In this document: positions 37,321-45,043 of the stretch, in pieces
Layout of the letters: every line of letters begins with the position of its first letter
Numbering within the stretch: position 1 is the first letter of the stretch
Source: Anaerocolumna sedimenticola
GTDB lineage: Bacteria > Bacillota > Clostridia > Lachnospirales > Lachnospiraceae
Direction: 5' to 3'
NCBI RefSeq assembly: GCF_009931695.1
Contig: NZ_CP048000.1
Coordinates: 5,102,501 to 5,166,500, forward strand
Length of the DNA: 64,000 nt
Notes under the pieces: model-generated
Database searches by the model: none
What the model was told of the DNA's origin: nothing
Seen by the model: only the letters and a program-made list of their open reading frames with translations
Made by a program: the position numbers and the translations under genes

Positions 37321-38604
37321 TCATTTGTTTCCTGCGCTTTTGTTATGTACTTCCTGCATCAGATTTTCTTTTAACTCATCTATATCGATTATTTTACCGC
37401 TGATTCTGGATTCTTCCGCTGCATAGGCCATGATATGGCTTTCTACCGATTGATTAACCGATGATTTAATGGAACCGCTTTTTTTATTAAGCAGATCTAT
37501 AAAATCATTCATCAGGCCTACATCACCACCGCCGTGAGCTCCCATTACAATACCCGGATGAATGACTCTCTGTTCATACTGATCTACAGCATTGGAGCCA
37601 AACTTTGTTATTTCAATGATATTAGTACCGTCATCACCTCGTATTTCACCGTTTTCACACATAATTTTAATGGTCCGGCATATTTTATTCGTAAAACCAC
37701 TGAGATTAAAACTTACGGTCACCCCATTTTTAAATTCAATTAAAACAACCTGATTATCACAAACATCATTATCGCACCGGTATACACATCTTCCGTAAGG
37801 TCCTGTCTCGATTGCTTTCAGAATTCCTTCCTCGCTTTGATCCTGGGATAACAGAGTGGCCGGCCAGCTCCCCGCTACGGGTAAATAGGCTTTTCTGGCA
37901 TCAAATCTGCAATCTTTTGCAGCTTTACAGTTATAACACCGGTCTGAACTATTTTCCGGTGCATTCTCTTCCTTAAAGTATCTCAAACTTCCAAAAGAAG
38001 AAATGCGTTTTGCTTCGCTGTCTGTCAGCCACGTTAATATATCCATATCATGGCAGGACTTCTGCATGATTAAAGAGCTGGACAAGGTGCTGCTTCTCCA
38101 ATTCCCTCTTACAAAAGAGTGTGCCATATGAAAATTACCTATGTTCTCATTATGTTGAATTGAAACCACTTTACCTAATTCATTACTGTCAATGATATTT
38201 TTTAAGGTGGAAAAGAAGTTCGTATATCTCAATACATGACAGACAACTACGTTAAGGTTTAACTTATTTGCTTTCTCTTTGATCTCCAGCGTCTCCTTTG
38301 GATTGGGTGAGATAGGTTTTTCCAAAAGAATATGATAACCCAAATCCAGGGCAGCCATTGTCTGGCTGTAGTGATCACGATCCATTGATGCTATAATGAT
38401 TGCATCTGCTACCTTTCCGAACTGATAAAACTCCTCCACGGATGCAAACTGCATATCTGCCGATATTTTAAATAAATCTGCCGCCACCTTTCTTCTGGTT
38501 TCATCAGGTTCTACTACAGCAACAATTTCAGCTTTTTTAGTTTGGTAGACATAACTCCCATATGTCATACCTCTTTGCCCCGCACCTACTAATGCTAATT
38601 TCAT
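37321..38604 (-). CDS. Gfo/Idh/MocA-family oxidoreductase
   Basis: 427 residues. N-terminal Rossmann fold LALVGAGQRGMTYG, then EKPIS at about 94-98, the family's conserved EKP motif. The C-terminal substrate domain includes HDMDILTWL, with a His and Asp typical of the active site. An insert holds four Cys (RCYNCKAAKDCRF and VYRCDNDVCDNQ), a probable metal-binding or structural site. It oxidises or reduces a sugar or cyclitol hydroxyl with NAD(P). It is divergent from a LacI gene at 39008 with shared ACGTAA operators. Confidence 0.9.
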   Translation of the reverse strand: MKLALVGAGQRGMTYGSYVYQTKKAEIVAVVEPDETRRKVAADLFKISADMQFASVEEFYQFGKVADAIIIASMDRDHYSQTMAALDLGYHILLEKPISPNPKETLEIKEKANKLNLNVVVCHVLRYTNFFSTLKNIIDSNELGKVVSIQHNENIGNFHMAHSFVRGNWRSSTLSSSLIMQKSCHDMDILTWLTDSEAKRISSFGSLRYFKEENAPENSSDRCYNCKAAKDCRFDARKAYLPVAGSWPATLLSQDQSEEGILKAIETGPYGRCVYRCDNDVCDNQVVLIEFKNGVTVSFNLSGFTNKICRTIKIMCENGEIRGDDGTNIIEITKFGSNAVDQYEQRVIHPGIVMGAHGGGDVGLMNDFIDLLNKKSGSIKSSVNQSVESHIMAYAAEESRISGKIIDIDELKENLMQEVHNKSAGNK

Positions 38605-38717
38605 ATCAGATACCTCCCGTATGTATTATTATTTAGATTATAAAATCTTTTGTAATCACTCTTATATCCGAACTGTTTACAATATACTGTTACATTTGTA
38701 CTTTCTTTCCGATTTTG

Positions 38718-38738
38718 TTACGTTATTTGTTACGTAAG
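38718..38738 (-). promoter_or_regulatory. TTACGTTA/TTACGTAA operator-like pair upstream of the oxidoreductase gene
   Basis: GTTACGTTATTTGTTACGTAA carries two TTACGT cores 12 bp apart, related to the palindrome at 38947. About 120 bp before the oxidoreductase start. The remainder of the 400-bp divergent gap is A/T-rich and featureless apart from the promoter at 38891. Confidence 0.45.
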
Positions 38739-38890
38739 TTTAGTAAACTTTATGATGTGATTATATCACCTGCCAATTAAGATGTAAACAAATTTTTTCT
38801 ATTATCTTCAGAATTTATTTTATTGAAAATCCAATTGTTTCGATTTGTTTTACACCGAATTTCCCATGACATAATATAATGTTTTGAATG

Positions 38891-38961
38891 TTGACAATCC
38901 GCTCGTTATAATATAATCTAGTATCTAGATTATTTTAAATTCACCAACGTAAATTTTACGT
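38891..38961 (+). promoter_or_regulatory. Promoter and palindromic operator of the third LacI gene
   Basis: TTGACA (38891-38896) and TATAAT (38912-38917), spacer 15 bp (or TAATCT at 17 bp). Downstream lies CTAG-TAT-CTAG and the perfect palindrome ACGTAAA-T-TTTACGT (38947-38961), 47 bp before the ATG. Suggests autorepression by LacI. Confidence 0.6.
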
Positions 38962-39007
38962 AACAAAATAAATATTTTTATATTTATTATTGAAAGGGGA
39001 TTATAGA

Positions 39008-40030
39008 ATGAGTACAATTCGCGATGTGGCGAAATTAGCACAGGTATCAACTGCTACTGTGTCAAGAGTACTTAATAACGATTCTACTTATAAGATGACG
39101 GATGAAACCCGGGAGAAAGTATGGCAGGCTGTAACTAAACTGAATTACAAATCCAGCTCAGCTGCAAAGATAAAATCGAAAAAAGCAGCAAATATATCAA
39201 TAAAAAGTGATATTAAAATAGGATGTGTTTTAAGTGTTACTGAAAAAAAATACAATGACCCTTATTTTATGTCCATATTAAGCGGAATAGAGTCCCGGCT
39301 GACTGAGAAAGGTTATGAAATTTCTTTTGTTAAAACCGGATATGAACTTGAGGACAAGCAAAAATTATTTACAACATTCAGTGAGCCCGTTACCGGATTA
39401 ATATTAATGGTTCCGCTTAGCAACGAAAGTTATGACTTTATAAAAAATCAAGTGCCTTATATTGTCGGAATTGATACAAAACGTGGTGACATAGATAATG
39501 TCGGATATGATCATTATAATGTTGCATGTATGGCTGTACAGCATCTGATTGATAAGGGGCATAAAAATATCGGTTATATCGGTGGCGGCGGCCCAACCAA
39601 AAATCTCAAGAATAGTGAACGTTATAAAGGTTATTATAATACTATACTAACGGCGGGCCTGACAGTTAAACCCGAATGGGTCATAGATTGCTCCTGGGAT
39701 GAAGATATTTGTATTGAGAAAGTGAATGATTTAATTCAAACAAATAATTACCCAACCGCGTTTTTTGCCGGAAGTGATCTAATGGCAATGGCTGCTTTAA
39801 GCTGTTTCTATGATAATTGCATATCTGTTCCCGACGATATAGCTATCATAGGACTTTCCAACATTGAAGTCTCCAAATATTCCAATCCGCCGTTGACAAC
39901 ATTTGATGTTCCCACCAGGGAAATCGGTGTGGTTGCAGCGGATCTGCTGCTTGCCAGAATGGACGGCGATACTCTTCTTCCGAAAAAAGTAATTTTACCT
40001 ACCAGTTTAATCAGGCGCAGTTCGACTTAA
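39008..40030 (+). CDS. LacI-family transcriptional regulator
   Basis: 340 residues from ATG 39008 (MSTIRDVAKLAQVSTATVSRVL) with AAAGGGG 8 nt before it; the frame opens at TTG 38990. HTH at residues 3-24. The linker is unusually Lys/Ser-rich (KSSSAAKIKSKKAANISIKS) and the YxPN hinge is altered. The effector domain has IGCVLSVTEKKYNDPYFMSIL, GHKNIGYIGGGG and IIGLSNIEVSKYSNPPLTTF. Likely regulates the divergent oxidoreductase gene and itself. Confidence 0.92.
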   Translation: MSTIRDVAKLAQVSTATVSRVLNNDSTYKMTDETREKVWQAVTKLNYKSSSAAKIKSKKAANISIKSDIKIGCVLSVTEKKYNDPYFMSILSGIESRLTEKGYEISFVKTGYELEDKQKLFTTFSEPVTGLILMVPLSNESYDFIKNQVPYIVGIDTKRGDIDNVGYDHYNVACMAVQHLIDKGHKNIGYIGGGGPTKNLKNSERYKGYYNTILTAGLTVKPEWVIDCSWDEDICIEKVNDLIQTNNYPTAFFAGSDLMAMAALSCFYDNCISVPDDIAIIGLSNIEVSKYSNPPLTTFDVPTREIGVVAADLLLARMDGDTLLPKKVILPTSLIRRSST

Positions 40031-40072
40031 ATTACCAGACGAAGAGATCGAAGTAACAAGGGCATATAAAAT

Positions 40073-40121
40073 GAGCCTTAATGATATTAAATTAATAGAA
40101 AAGATTTTATCATTAAGACTC
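40073..40121 (+). terminator. Terminator after the third LacI gene
   Basis: Stem GAG-C-CTTAATGAT / ATCATTAAG-A-CTC with one internal mismatch and a 23-nt loop, followed by TGTTTAATTTTTG. It begins 43 bp after the LacI stop. Confidence 0.6.
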
Positions 40122-40228
40122 TGTTTAATTTTTGCTTCACAACTCTAAACGTCTCAAAAATCAAGTCAGCCGGCAGGTTTAGACAGGTTCCTGACAAAAT
40201 AATTCCGTGTTTTCGGCCTGTCCGCACT

Positions 40229-41233
40229 TTATAGGATTACAACGTCTTTCTCAGCCATGTACTCCAGCATGTCATCTTCCCATACGGAAGCTTGTACTTC
40301 ACCAATATGTACCTTATCCATGAAGTACATACAAATTCTGGACTGACCGATTCCGCCTCCAATCGTAAATGGTAAGCGATTATTCAATATATCCTGGTGA
40401 TACGGTAATTCTCTTCTATCATTTGCATTTGCTTCCGTCAGCTGTCTATCCATAGCTTCCGCATCAACCCTGATTCCCATGGAGGAAACTTCAAATGCTA
40501 TGTCCAAAAGATTGTGATATAAAATCAAGTCACCATTTAAGTTCCAATCGTCATAGTCCGGTGCGCGTCCGTCATGCCTTTCACCATTTATTAAAGTTCC
40601 GCCTATTTTCATTATAAAAATAGCCTTCTTTTCTCTCACAAAAGCCGTTTCTCTCTCTTTTGCAGAAAGATCAGGATATAAATCCGCAAGCTCCTGACTT
40701 GTAATAAATGTTACTTCTTTCGGTAACTTGGCCTCAAATAAAGCAAACTTACTATCCACGAATTTTTCGGTTTCTAAAAATACTTCATATATTTTATTAA
40801 CCGTATCTTTTAATGTTTCAATGGTTCTTTCTTCTTTTAAAATAACTTTTTCCCAATCCCATTGATCAACATAAATAGAATGAATATTATCTAATGTTTC
40901 ATCACATCTGATTGCATTCATATCGGTATACAAGCCTTCGCCGGACTCAAACTTATATCTTTCTAATGCCATTCTTTTCCACTTCGCCAGTGATTGGACT
41001 ACCTCACATTTTCTATTTTGTGTACCAATTCCGGTGAAGGAAACCGGACGTTCAACACCATTTAAATTGTCATTTAATCCTGTTTCAGGCAATACAAATA
41101 AAGGCGCCGAAACTCTGGTTAAGTTCAACTTTTTTGCCAAACTATTTTCAAAATAATCTTTAATAAGTTTGATTGCGATTTCGGTTTCCCTTAGCGTGGT
41201 CTTGCTGGAATACCCCTCTGGTATATAATGCAT
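40229..41233 (-). CDS. asnA: Aspartate--ammonia ligase
   Basis: 334 residues, the normal length of AsnA. It shows TRVSAPLFVLPETGLNDNLNG, SLAKWKRMALERYKF, GLYTDMNAIRCDE, DQWDWEKVI, HDGRAPDYDDWNLNGDLI and PFTIGGGIGQSRICM, all standard for this class II tRNA-synthetase-like enzyme. It makes asparagine from aspartate, ammonia and ATP. It has AGGAGG before ATG. No T-box-like leader is seen in the 150 bp upstream. Confidence 0.96.
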   Translation of the reverse strand: MHYIPEGYSSKTTLRETEIAIKLIKDYFENSLAKKLNLTRVSAPLFVLPETGLNDNLNGVERPVSFTGIGTQNRKCEVVQSLAKWKRMALERYKFESGEGLYTDMNAIRCDETLDNIHSIYVDQWDWEKVILKEERTIETLKDTVNKIYEVFLETEKFVDSKFALFEAKLPKEVTFITSQELADLYPDLSAKERETAFVREKKAIFIMKIGGTLINGERHDGRAPDYDDWNLNGDLILYHNLLDIAFEVSSMGIRVDAEAMDRQLTEANANDRRELPYHQDILNNRLPFTIGGGIGQSRICMYFMDKVHIGEVQASVWEDDMLEYMAEKDVVIL

Positions 41234-41355
41234 ACAAATACCTCCTAATTTATTCTTTTTGTAAATAATACTTTAAACCAAATTTAACTCTGTATTTACT
41301 ATTATAAATATAAATATATATATTACAATCAAAACTTACATTCTTATTAAAAAAA

Positions 41356-41381
41356 TAATAAAAAAGCACCCCGAAGGATGC
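41356..41381 (-). terminator. UUCG-loop terminator after the Cys-rich gene
   Basis: On the minus strand GCATCC-TTCG-GGGTGC then TTTTTTATTATTTTTTT. A classic intrinsic terminator 5 bp from the stop codon. Confidence 0.9.
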
Positions 41382-41385
41382 TCAA

Positions 41386-41592
41386 TTACAATGTATGAAT
41401 TCTTTCCGGTGCATTTTTGAAAATCTCATCTGCGGGACATTTGACTTGCTTACATCCATTAACAGGTTTATAAGTGCACTCTTCTTTATCGCACCTTATG
41501 TACTCACCAAGTCCATCATTTTCATACGGTATTAATACCGGAATGACTTTTTTTTGTTCTTTACAATAAACTTGGTAAAGCATATCTTTCAT
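41386..41592 (-). CDS. Small Cys-rich protein of unknown function
   Basis: 68 residues with five Cys (positions 10, 34, 39, 47, 52). CDKEEC and CKQVKC look like a zinc or Fe-S knuckle. It has a GGAGG site (AGCAGGAGGATAG) before ATG and its own terminator, which supports it as a real gene. No homologue is recognised. It is followed by asnA in the same direction but separated by the terminator. Confidence 0.7.
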   Translation of the reverse strand: MKDMLYQVYCKEQKKVIPVLIPYENDGLGEYIRCDKEECTYKPVNGCKQVKCPADEIFKNAPERIHTL

Positions 41593-41679
41593 GGACTATC
41601 CTCCTGCTAAGCTATATTACAATTATATGTATTTCATATTTTTTTATTAACTAAATCAAACCACAATTGCATCCATGCC

Positions 41680-41813
41680 GTACTAAATTCTTCCACAGAT
41701 AAATTTTTAGTATGAGATGATACGCGTCCCACGTTTCAACAATTCTCTTAATAGCTGCATGAGCAGGTCGTCCTGAAACTATTAACTCTTCCTCAACTTC
41801 TTTTCTACCGGGT
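41680..41813 (-). other. Possible degraded coding fragment
   Basis: On the minus strand one frame reads KEVEEELIVSGRPAHAAIKR then IVETWD, and a second frame continues SSHTKNLSVEEFSTAWMQLW to a stop at about 41640. Together they look like the end of a protein with a one-base shift near 41718. No family is recognised and no start is visible, so this may be chance. Confidence 0.25.
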
Positions 41814-41829
41814 TACTTATATAGCAATC

Positions 41830-41859
41830 AAGATGTCTGACGGTTGATTCAGACATCTT
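41830..41859. terminator. Hairpin after the DUF4317 gene
   Basis: Perfect 11-bp inverted repeat AAGATGTCTGA / TCAGACATCTT with an 8-nt loop, 9 bp past the DUF4317 stop. A clear T-run is missing on the minus strand (GATTGCTAT), so strength is uncertain. Confidence 0.6.
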
Positions 41860-41867
41860 TATGTAAC

Positions 41868-43181
41868 TTACGAAATCATCGTTCCGTTTACTTTAGCCTG
41901 TTCATCTTCCTCCACAGGAATCATAATATATTTCTTACCATCAATAATCTGTGATACGATTTGATTCATTTTCTCGGGTTTTACCTGAAGAATGATATCA
42001 TAGTTGTCCCCGGTGCTGTTTTCATTATTAGCATGATTCATATTATATTCAGAATCCGTATCTTCCGGCTGGGTGTCTAATTCACCGTAAGCCCTAGAAG
42101 TACCGGCTGCTTTCGTCACTTCCTCCAGTTTCACCTGCAGTTGCTGAACTTTTTCTACCAGAGCCTTTTCTACTTTTCGTTTTTCATTTTCCGCTAATAT
42201 TTTTTTGTCAATCAAGTGTTCTATGGCAGGCGGTTCCTCACTGAAATTTTCCGTATAGGCCGTTTCGATTTTGGATATGAGCTCTTCCGACAGGTCGGTT
42301 TCAGCTAAAATCTCCTGAACGGTTTCACCTGTTAACACCACAGGTTCTTCCGTGGTTTCTGCTGCCGCTGCCTGCTCCTCTGCAAGCTGTCCCAGACTTT
42401 CCTGAATATCACTAAAGATTCTGGTGCTTTTTTCAGAATCGGCGACCGAATTCTTAATTATATTCTGGAAGATATTTTTCTTTTCGGCACCGGTAGTTTT
42501 TACCGGACAGCCAAGTACCAGATCCATTAATTCTTTATGGGGTTCCACCGGATTTTTCTCATAAAACATAACTGAATGAATATCCGTACTGCGGTCTGTA
42601 AATGCCGGGAAGATAAATCCGTTCTCCGGCGCTCCCACAACCCAGTCCCGTTTTCTCGGTCCGATTTTATTCTCGTCTTCCAGATAACCAAGTCCCGGCT
42701 TGGTCAGTGCAACCGGACAGATTGCCGTAATTAAATATTCATATACTTCTTCCGATTCATCCAGTCTGCGGTTGTCCGATGTTTTTGTCATAACATCATA
42801 AGCATCATGGAAGACTAAGATAAGATAATTTCCCGCATAATCATAACTGTCAATAATGAGCTGATAAAAGGCCTCTAACAGTTCTTCATTTTTTAATTTA
42901 CTTTCCCTGAGTCCCATTAAAAACTGTTGTTTGCCGCCCGGTTTTTCTTCCTCTAATGGGAATGCCAGTTCTAACAGATTGTTGCCTAAAGTTCCGGAGA
43001 GTGTTTTTTTCGCAATGTCCAGATATTTATAAAATTCTTCTTCCTCCAGATTTAAAAATGTTTCATTCAGTTTTAATAGGATTTCTTTCTCTGCATTTAC
43101 ATAACACCCACACATTTTCGTGAATGTACATCCGGTTTTCTTTAACCGGCTTTTTATCTCAAATACTTCTTTTCTATTCAT
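41868..43181 (-). CDS. DUF4317-family protein
   Basis: 437 residues from ATG 43181 (MNRKEVFEIKSRLKKTGCTFTK), with GGAGGT 7 nt upstream; the frame opens at 43208. KMCGCYVNAEKEI, DSYDYAGNYLILVFHDAYDV, and GPRKRDWVVGAPENGFIFPAF are conserved features of this Clostridia-specific family. A Glu/Lys-rich coiled-coil-like stretch covers about 300-365. No signal peptide or membrane segment. Function unknown. Confidence 0.85.
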   Translation of the reverse strand: MNRKEVFEIKSRLKKTGCTFTKMCGCYVNAEKEILLKLNETFLNLEEEEFYKYLDIAKKTLSGTLGNNLLELAFPLEEEKPGGKQQFLMGLRESKLKNEELLEAFYQLIIDSYDYAGNYLILVFHDAYDVMTKTSDNRRLDESEEVYEYLITAICPVALTKPGLGYLEDENKIGPRKRDWVVGAPENGFIFPAFTDRSTDIHSVMFYEKNPVEPHKELMDLVLGCPVKTTGAEKKNIFQNIIKNSVADSEKSTRIFSDIQESLGQLAEEQAAAAETTEEPVVLTGETVQEILAETDLSEELISKIETAYTENFSEEPPAIEHLIDKKILAENEKRKVEKALVEKVQQLQVKLEEVTKAAGTSRAYGELDTQPEDTDSEYNMNHANNENSTGDNYDIILQVKPEKMNQIVSQIIDGKKYIMIPVEEDEQAKVNGTMIS

Positions 43182-43463
43182 TAACTTACCTCCATGATCA
43201 ATTAACACATTCTAAAATAAAAGGCTCTCTGAATTCTTATTATAAATCATTGAAAATAATAAATCAAAGTAGAAATTTATTAACTTTTCGCGATAAGTAA
43301 GAAATTAAGTATTATTGCCTAGACAAAGGTTGGCCCTTATTCCATCGATTGGGAGCTTTGTTGTTACTTTAAATGCTTTGTTGTATCTTTAAGGACGTTA
43401 TTCTGTTATAATAAAAATTGGAATGAACTGGTATATCATTCACAAAATAACTGGGCTACTTAA

Positions 43464-43506
43464 CTCCGATTACTGAAATTATCGGAGGAGGTACTCAAAA
43501 GACCTC
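43464..43506. ncRNA. Two tandem hairpins in the 5' region of the P-loop gene
   Basis: CTCCGAT / ATCGGAG (43464-43487, 10-nt loop) is followed directly by GAGGT / ACCTC (43488-43506, 9-nt loop). They lie in the 440-bp gap between the divergent DUF4317 and P-loop genes, about 115 bp before the P-loop gene. They could be leader structure. No known riboswitch class is recognised. Nothing else is seen in that gap. Confidence 0.35.
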
Positions 43507-43620
43507 GGTTTAGTCACACTTACACTTTCGTTTTATTATCTCCTCTGAATGTTTATCCTGCATACCCGGTCCGGTTATTTGATTGATGTACCAAAAAATT
43601 ATTAATTAGGAAGTGATCGT

Positions 43621-44163
43621 CTGAATATATTTAAATTTCATCGAATTATTATTATTGGCAATAACGGCAGCGGCAAAAGTTATCTGTCTAAGGAACTGTC
43701 CGGTATCACAGGTTTGCCGCTCGTTCATCTTGATCTGGAGTATTGGCGCCCGAACTGGGAGGCACCGTCCGCAGAAGAATGGATCCAGATACAGAAAGAG
43801 CTTACCGCAAAGGAAAAATGGATTATTGAGGGGAATCATACGAGCACAATGGAACTGCGGTTTCAATCGGCAGATTTAATTATATTCCTGGATTTCAACC
43901 GTTTTGTATGTTTATCCGGAGTTGTTAAAAGACTGGGCAAAAAGCGTTCGGACATGCCCGGGTATCTGCATGAGAGATTTGATCTGGAATTCTTACGATT
44001 TTTTAAAGGGGTATGGAATTTCTCCAAGACACGTAAACGCAAAATAATGGATCTACATAACAAATATCCGGACAAACCATTTTTCGTGATTCAGAGCAGA
44101 AGAGAAACGAAAAAGCTGTTAAGAGAATGGAGCGAGGAAAAAGAGAAAGGGATCTGTGCTTAA
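43621..44163 (+). CDS. P-loop kinase-like protein (FlaR/DNA-topology-modulation type), apparent CTG start
   Basis: 180 residues if started at CTG 43621, which has AGGAAG 6 nt upstream and encodes NIFKFHRIIIIGNNGSGKS. The Walker A GNNGSGKS would be lost with the next usual start, TTG 43714. Downstream are LPLVHLDLEYWRPNW and WIIEGNHTSTMELRFQSADLIIFLDF, both diagnostic of the FlaR-like adenylate-kinase-fold family. The next in-frame codons upstream are a stop at 43603 and TTG at 43606 lacking a ribosome site. CTG may be a rare start or a mutated ATG. The physiological substrate is unknown. Confidence 0.75.
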   Translation: MNIFKFHRIIIIGNNGSGKSYLSKELSGITGLPLVHLDLEYWRPNWEAPSAEEWIQIQKELTAKEKWIIEGNHTSTMELRFQSADLIIFLDFNRFVCLSGVVKRLGKKRSDMPGYLHERFDLEFLRFFKGVWNFSKTRKRKIMDLHNKYPDKPFFVIQSRRETKKLLREWSEEKEKGICA

Positions 44164-44218
44164 ATCCCGGCAGTATACCAGTCAATCATTACAGTTGCTA
44201 TCTGCCATCTCTGAAAAA

Positions 44219-44240
44219 GGCCAGGGATTTTGCCCTGGTC
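44219..44240. terminator. Bidirectional terminator between convergent genes
   Basis: Stem GGCCAGGG / CCCTGGTC with a 6-nt loop; plus strand followed by TTTGT, minus strand by TTTTTCAG. It lies between the P-loop stop (44163) and response-regulator stop (44258). Confidence 0.8.
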
Positions 44241-44257
44241 TTTGTCACTTCGTTTCC

Positions 44258-45043
44258 TTATAAATACGTAGTCTTTCTTACTTCGCTGGGTGTGATCTGG
44301 AATACCTTTTTAAACTGTTCCGTGAAATAACAGGGGTTCTGGTAACCTACCCGGTAAGCAATCTCACTGATACGCATATCCGAATTCTTTAACAGTTCCA
44401 TCGCCCTGTTGATACGGTACCGCTGCATATAACTGCTTAAATTGATGCCGATTTCTTTCTTAAACAAGACACTTAAATAACTCTCATTCATGCAGAATTC
44501 TTCCGCCAGCTCCTGCACCGTAATATCCCTGGTATAATTCTTACCGATATAAACCAGTATCTTGGTTATAACCGGATGCAGATTCTTACGCTCAGTGCCG
44601 TCGGTTACGGGTTCCTCAAGAATATCATTTAAAAGGGCGAACTCGACTTTACTATCTCTCTCCATTATATTCCACTGCTTCTTTTCCGCCAGAAGAAGTA
44701 CATTTTCCTCCACTTCCTCCGGTTTGACCGGCTTTAAGATATAAGCGCAGACTCCCAGGCGGATGGCCTCCTGGGCATAGGTAAATTCGTTATAGCCGCT
44801 GACGATAATAATTCCTGGCTGTTTTCCAAACAGGTTTATCCTTCGTATCAACTCAAGACCACTGATTTCCGGCATATTGATATCCGTCAGAACCAGGTCA
44901 AAGGGTTCCTCCTGCAATAACCGCAACGCTTCCGCCGCATTGTGTTTCCCTACCACCTTATCAAAGCCTAACTTTCCCCAATTGATATGTTTTATCATTC
45001 CCCGTACGTGAACCGGTTCGTCATCAATAACCAATACCTTCAA
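44258..45043 (-). CDS. Response regulator with AraC-type output domain (YesN-like)
   Basis: 261 residues. Receiver domain at residues 1-120 with acidic pocket VIDDEP, phospho-acceptor Asp54 in LTDINMP, and Lys in ILKPVKPEE. The AraC double HTH covers about 160-258 (ITVQELAEEFCMNESYLSVLF; MRISEIAYRVGYQNPCYFTEQF). The short linker makes it shorter than the 500-residue YesN proteins. Its ATG overlaps the kinase stop by 4 bp. It likely activates the adjacent importer 3 genes. Confidence 0.94.
   Translation of the reverse strand: MKVLVIDDEPVHVRGMIKHINWGKLGFDKVVGKHNAAEALRLLQEEPFDLVLTDINMPEISGLELIRRINLFGKQPGIIIVSGYNEFTYAQEAIRLGVCAYILKPVKPEEVEENVLLLAEKKQWNIMERDSKVEFALLNDILEEPVTDGTERKNLHPVITKILVYIGKNYTRDITVQELAEEFCMNESYLSVLFKKEIGINLSSYMQRYRINRAMELLKNSDMRISEIAYRVGYQNPCYFTEQFKKVFQITPSEVRKTTYL

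Noticed and set aside
41234..41385. T-box or other riboswitch before asnA
   Set aside because: The 150-bp leader is A/T-rich with no T-box core, specifier stem or terminator; only the upstream gene's terminator is present.
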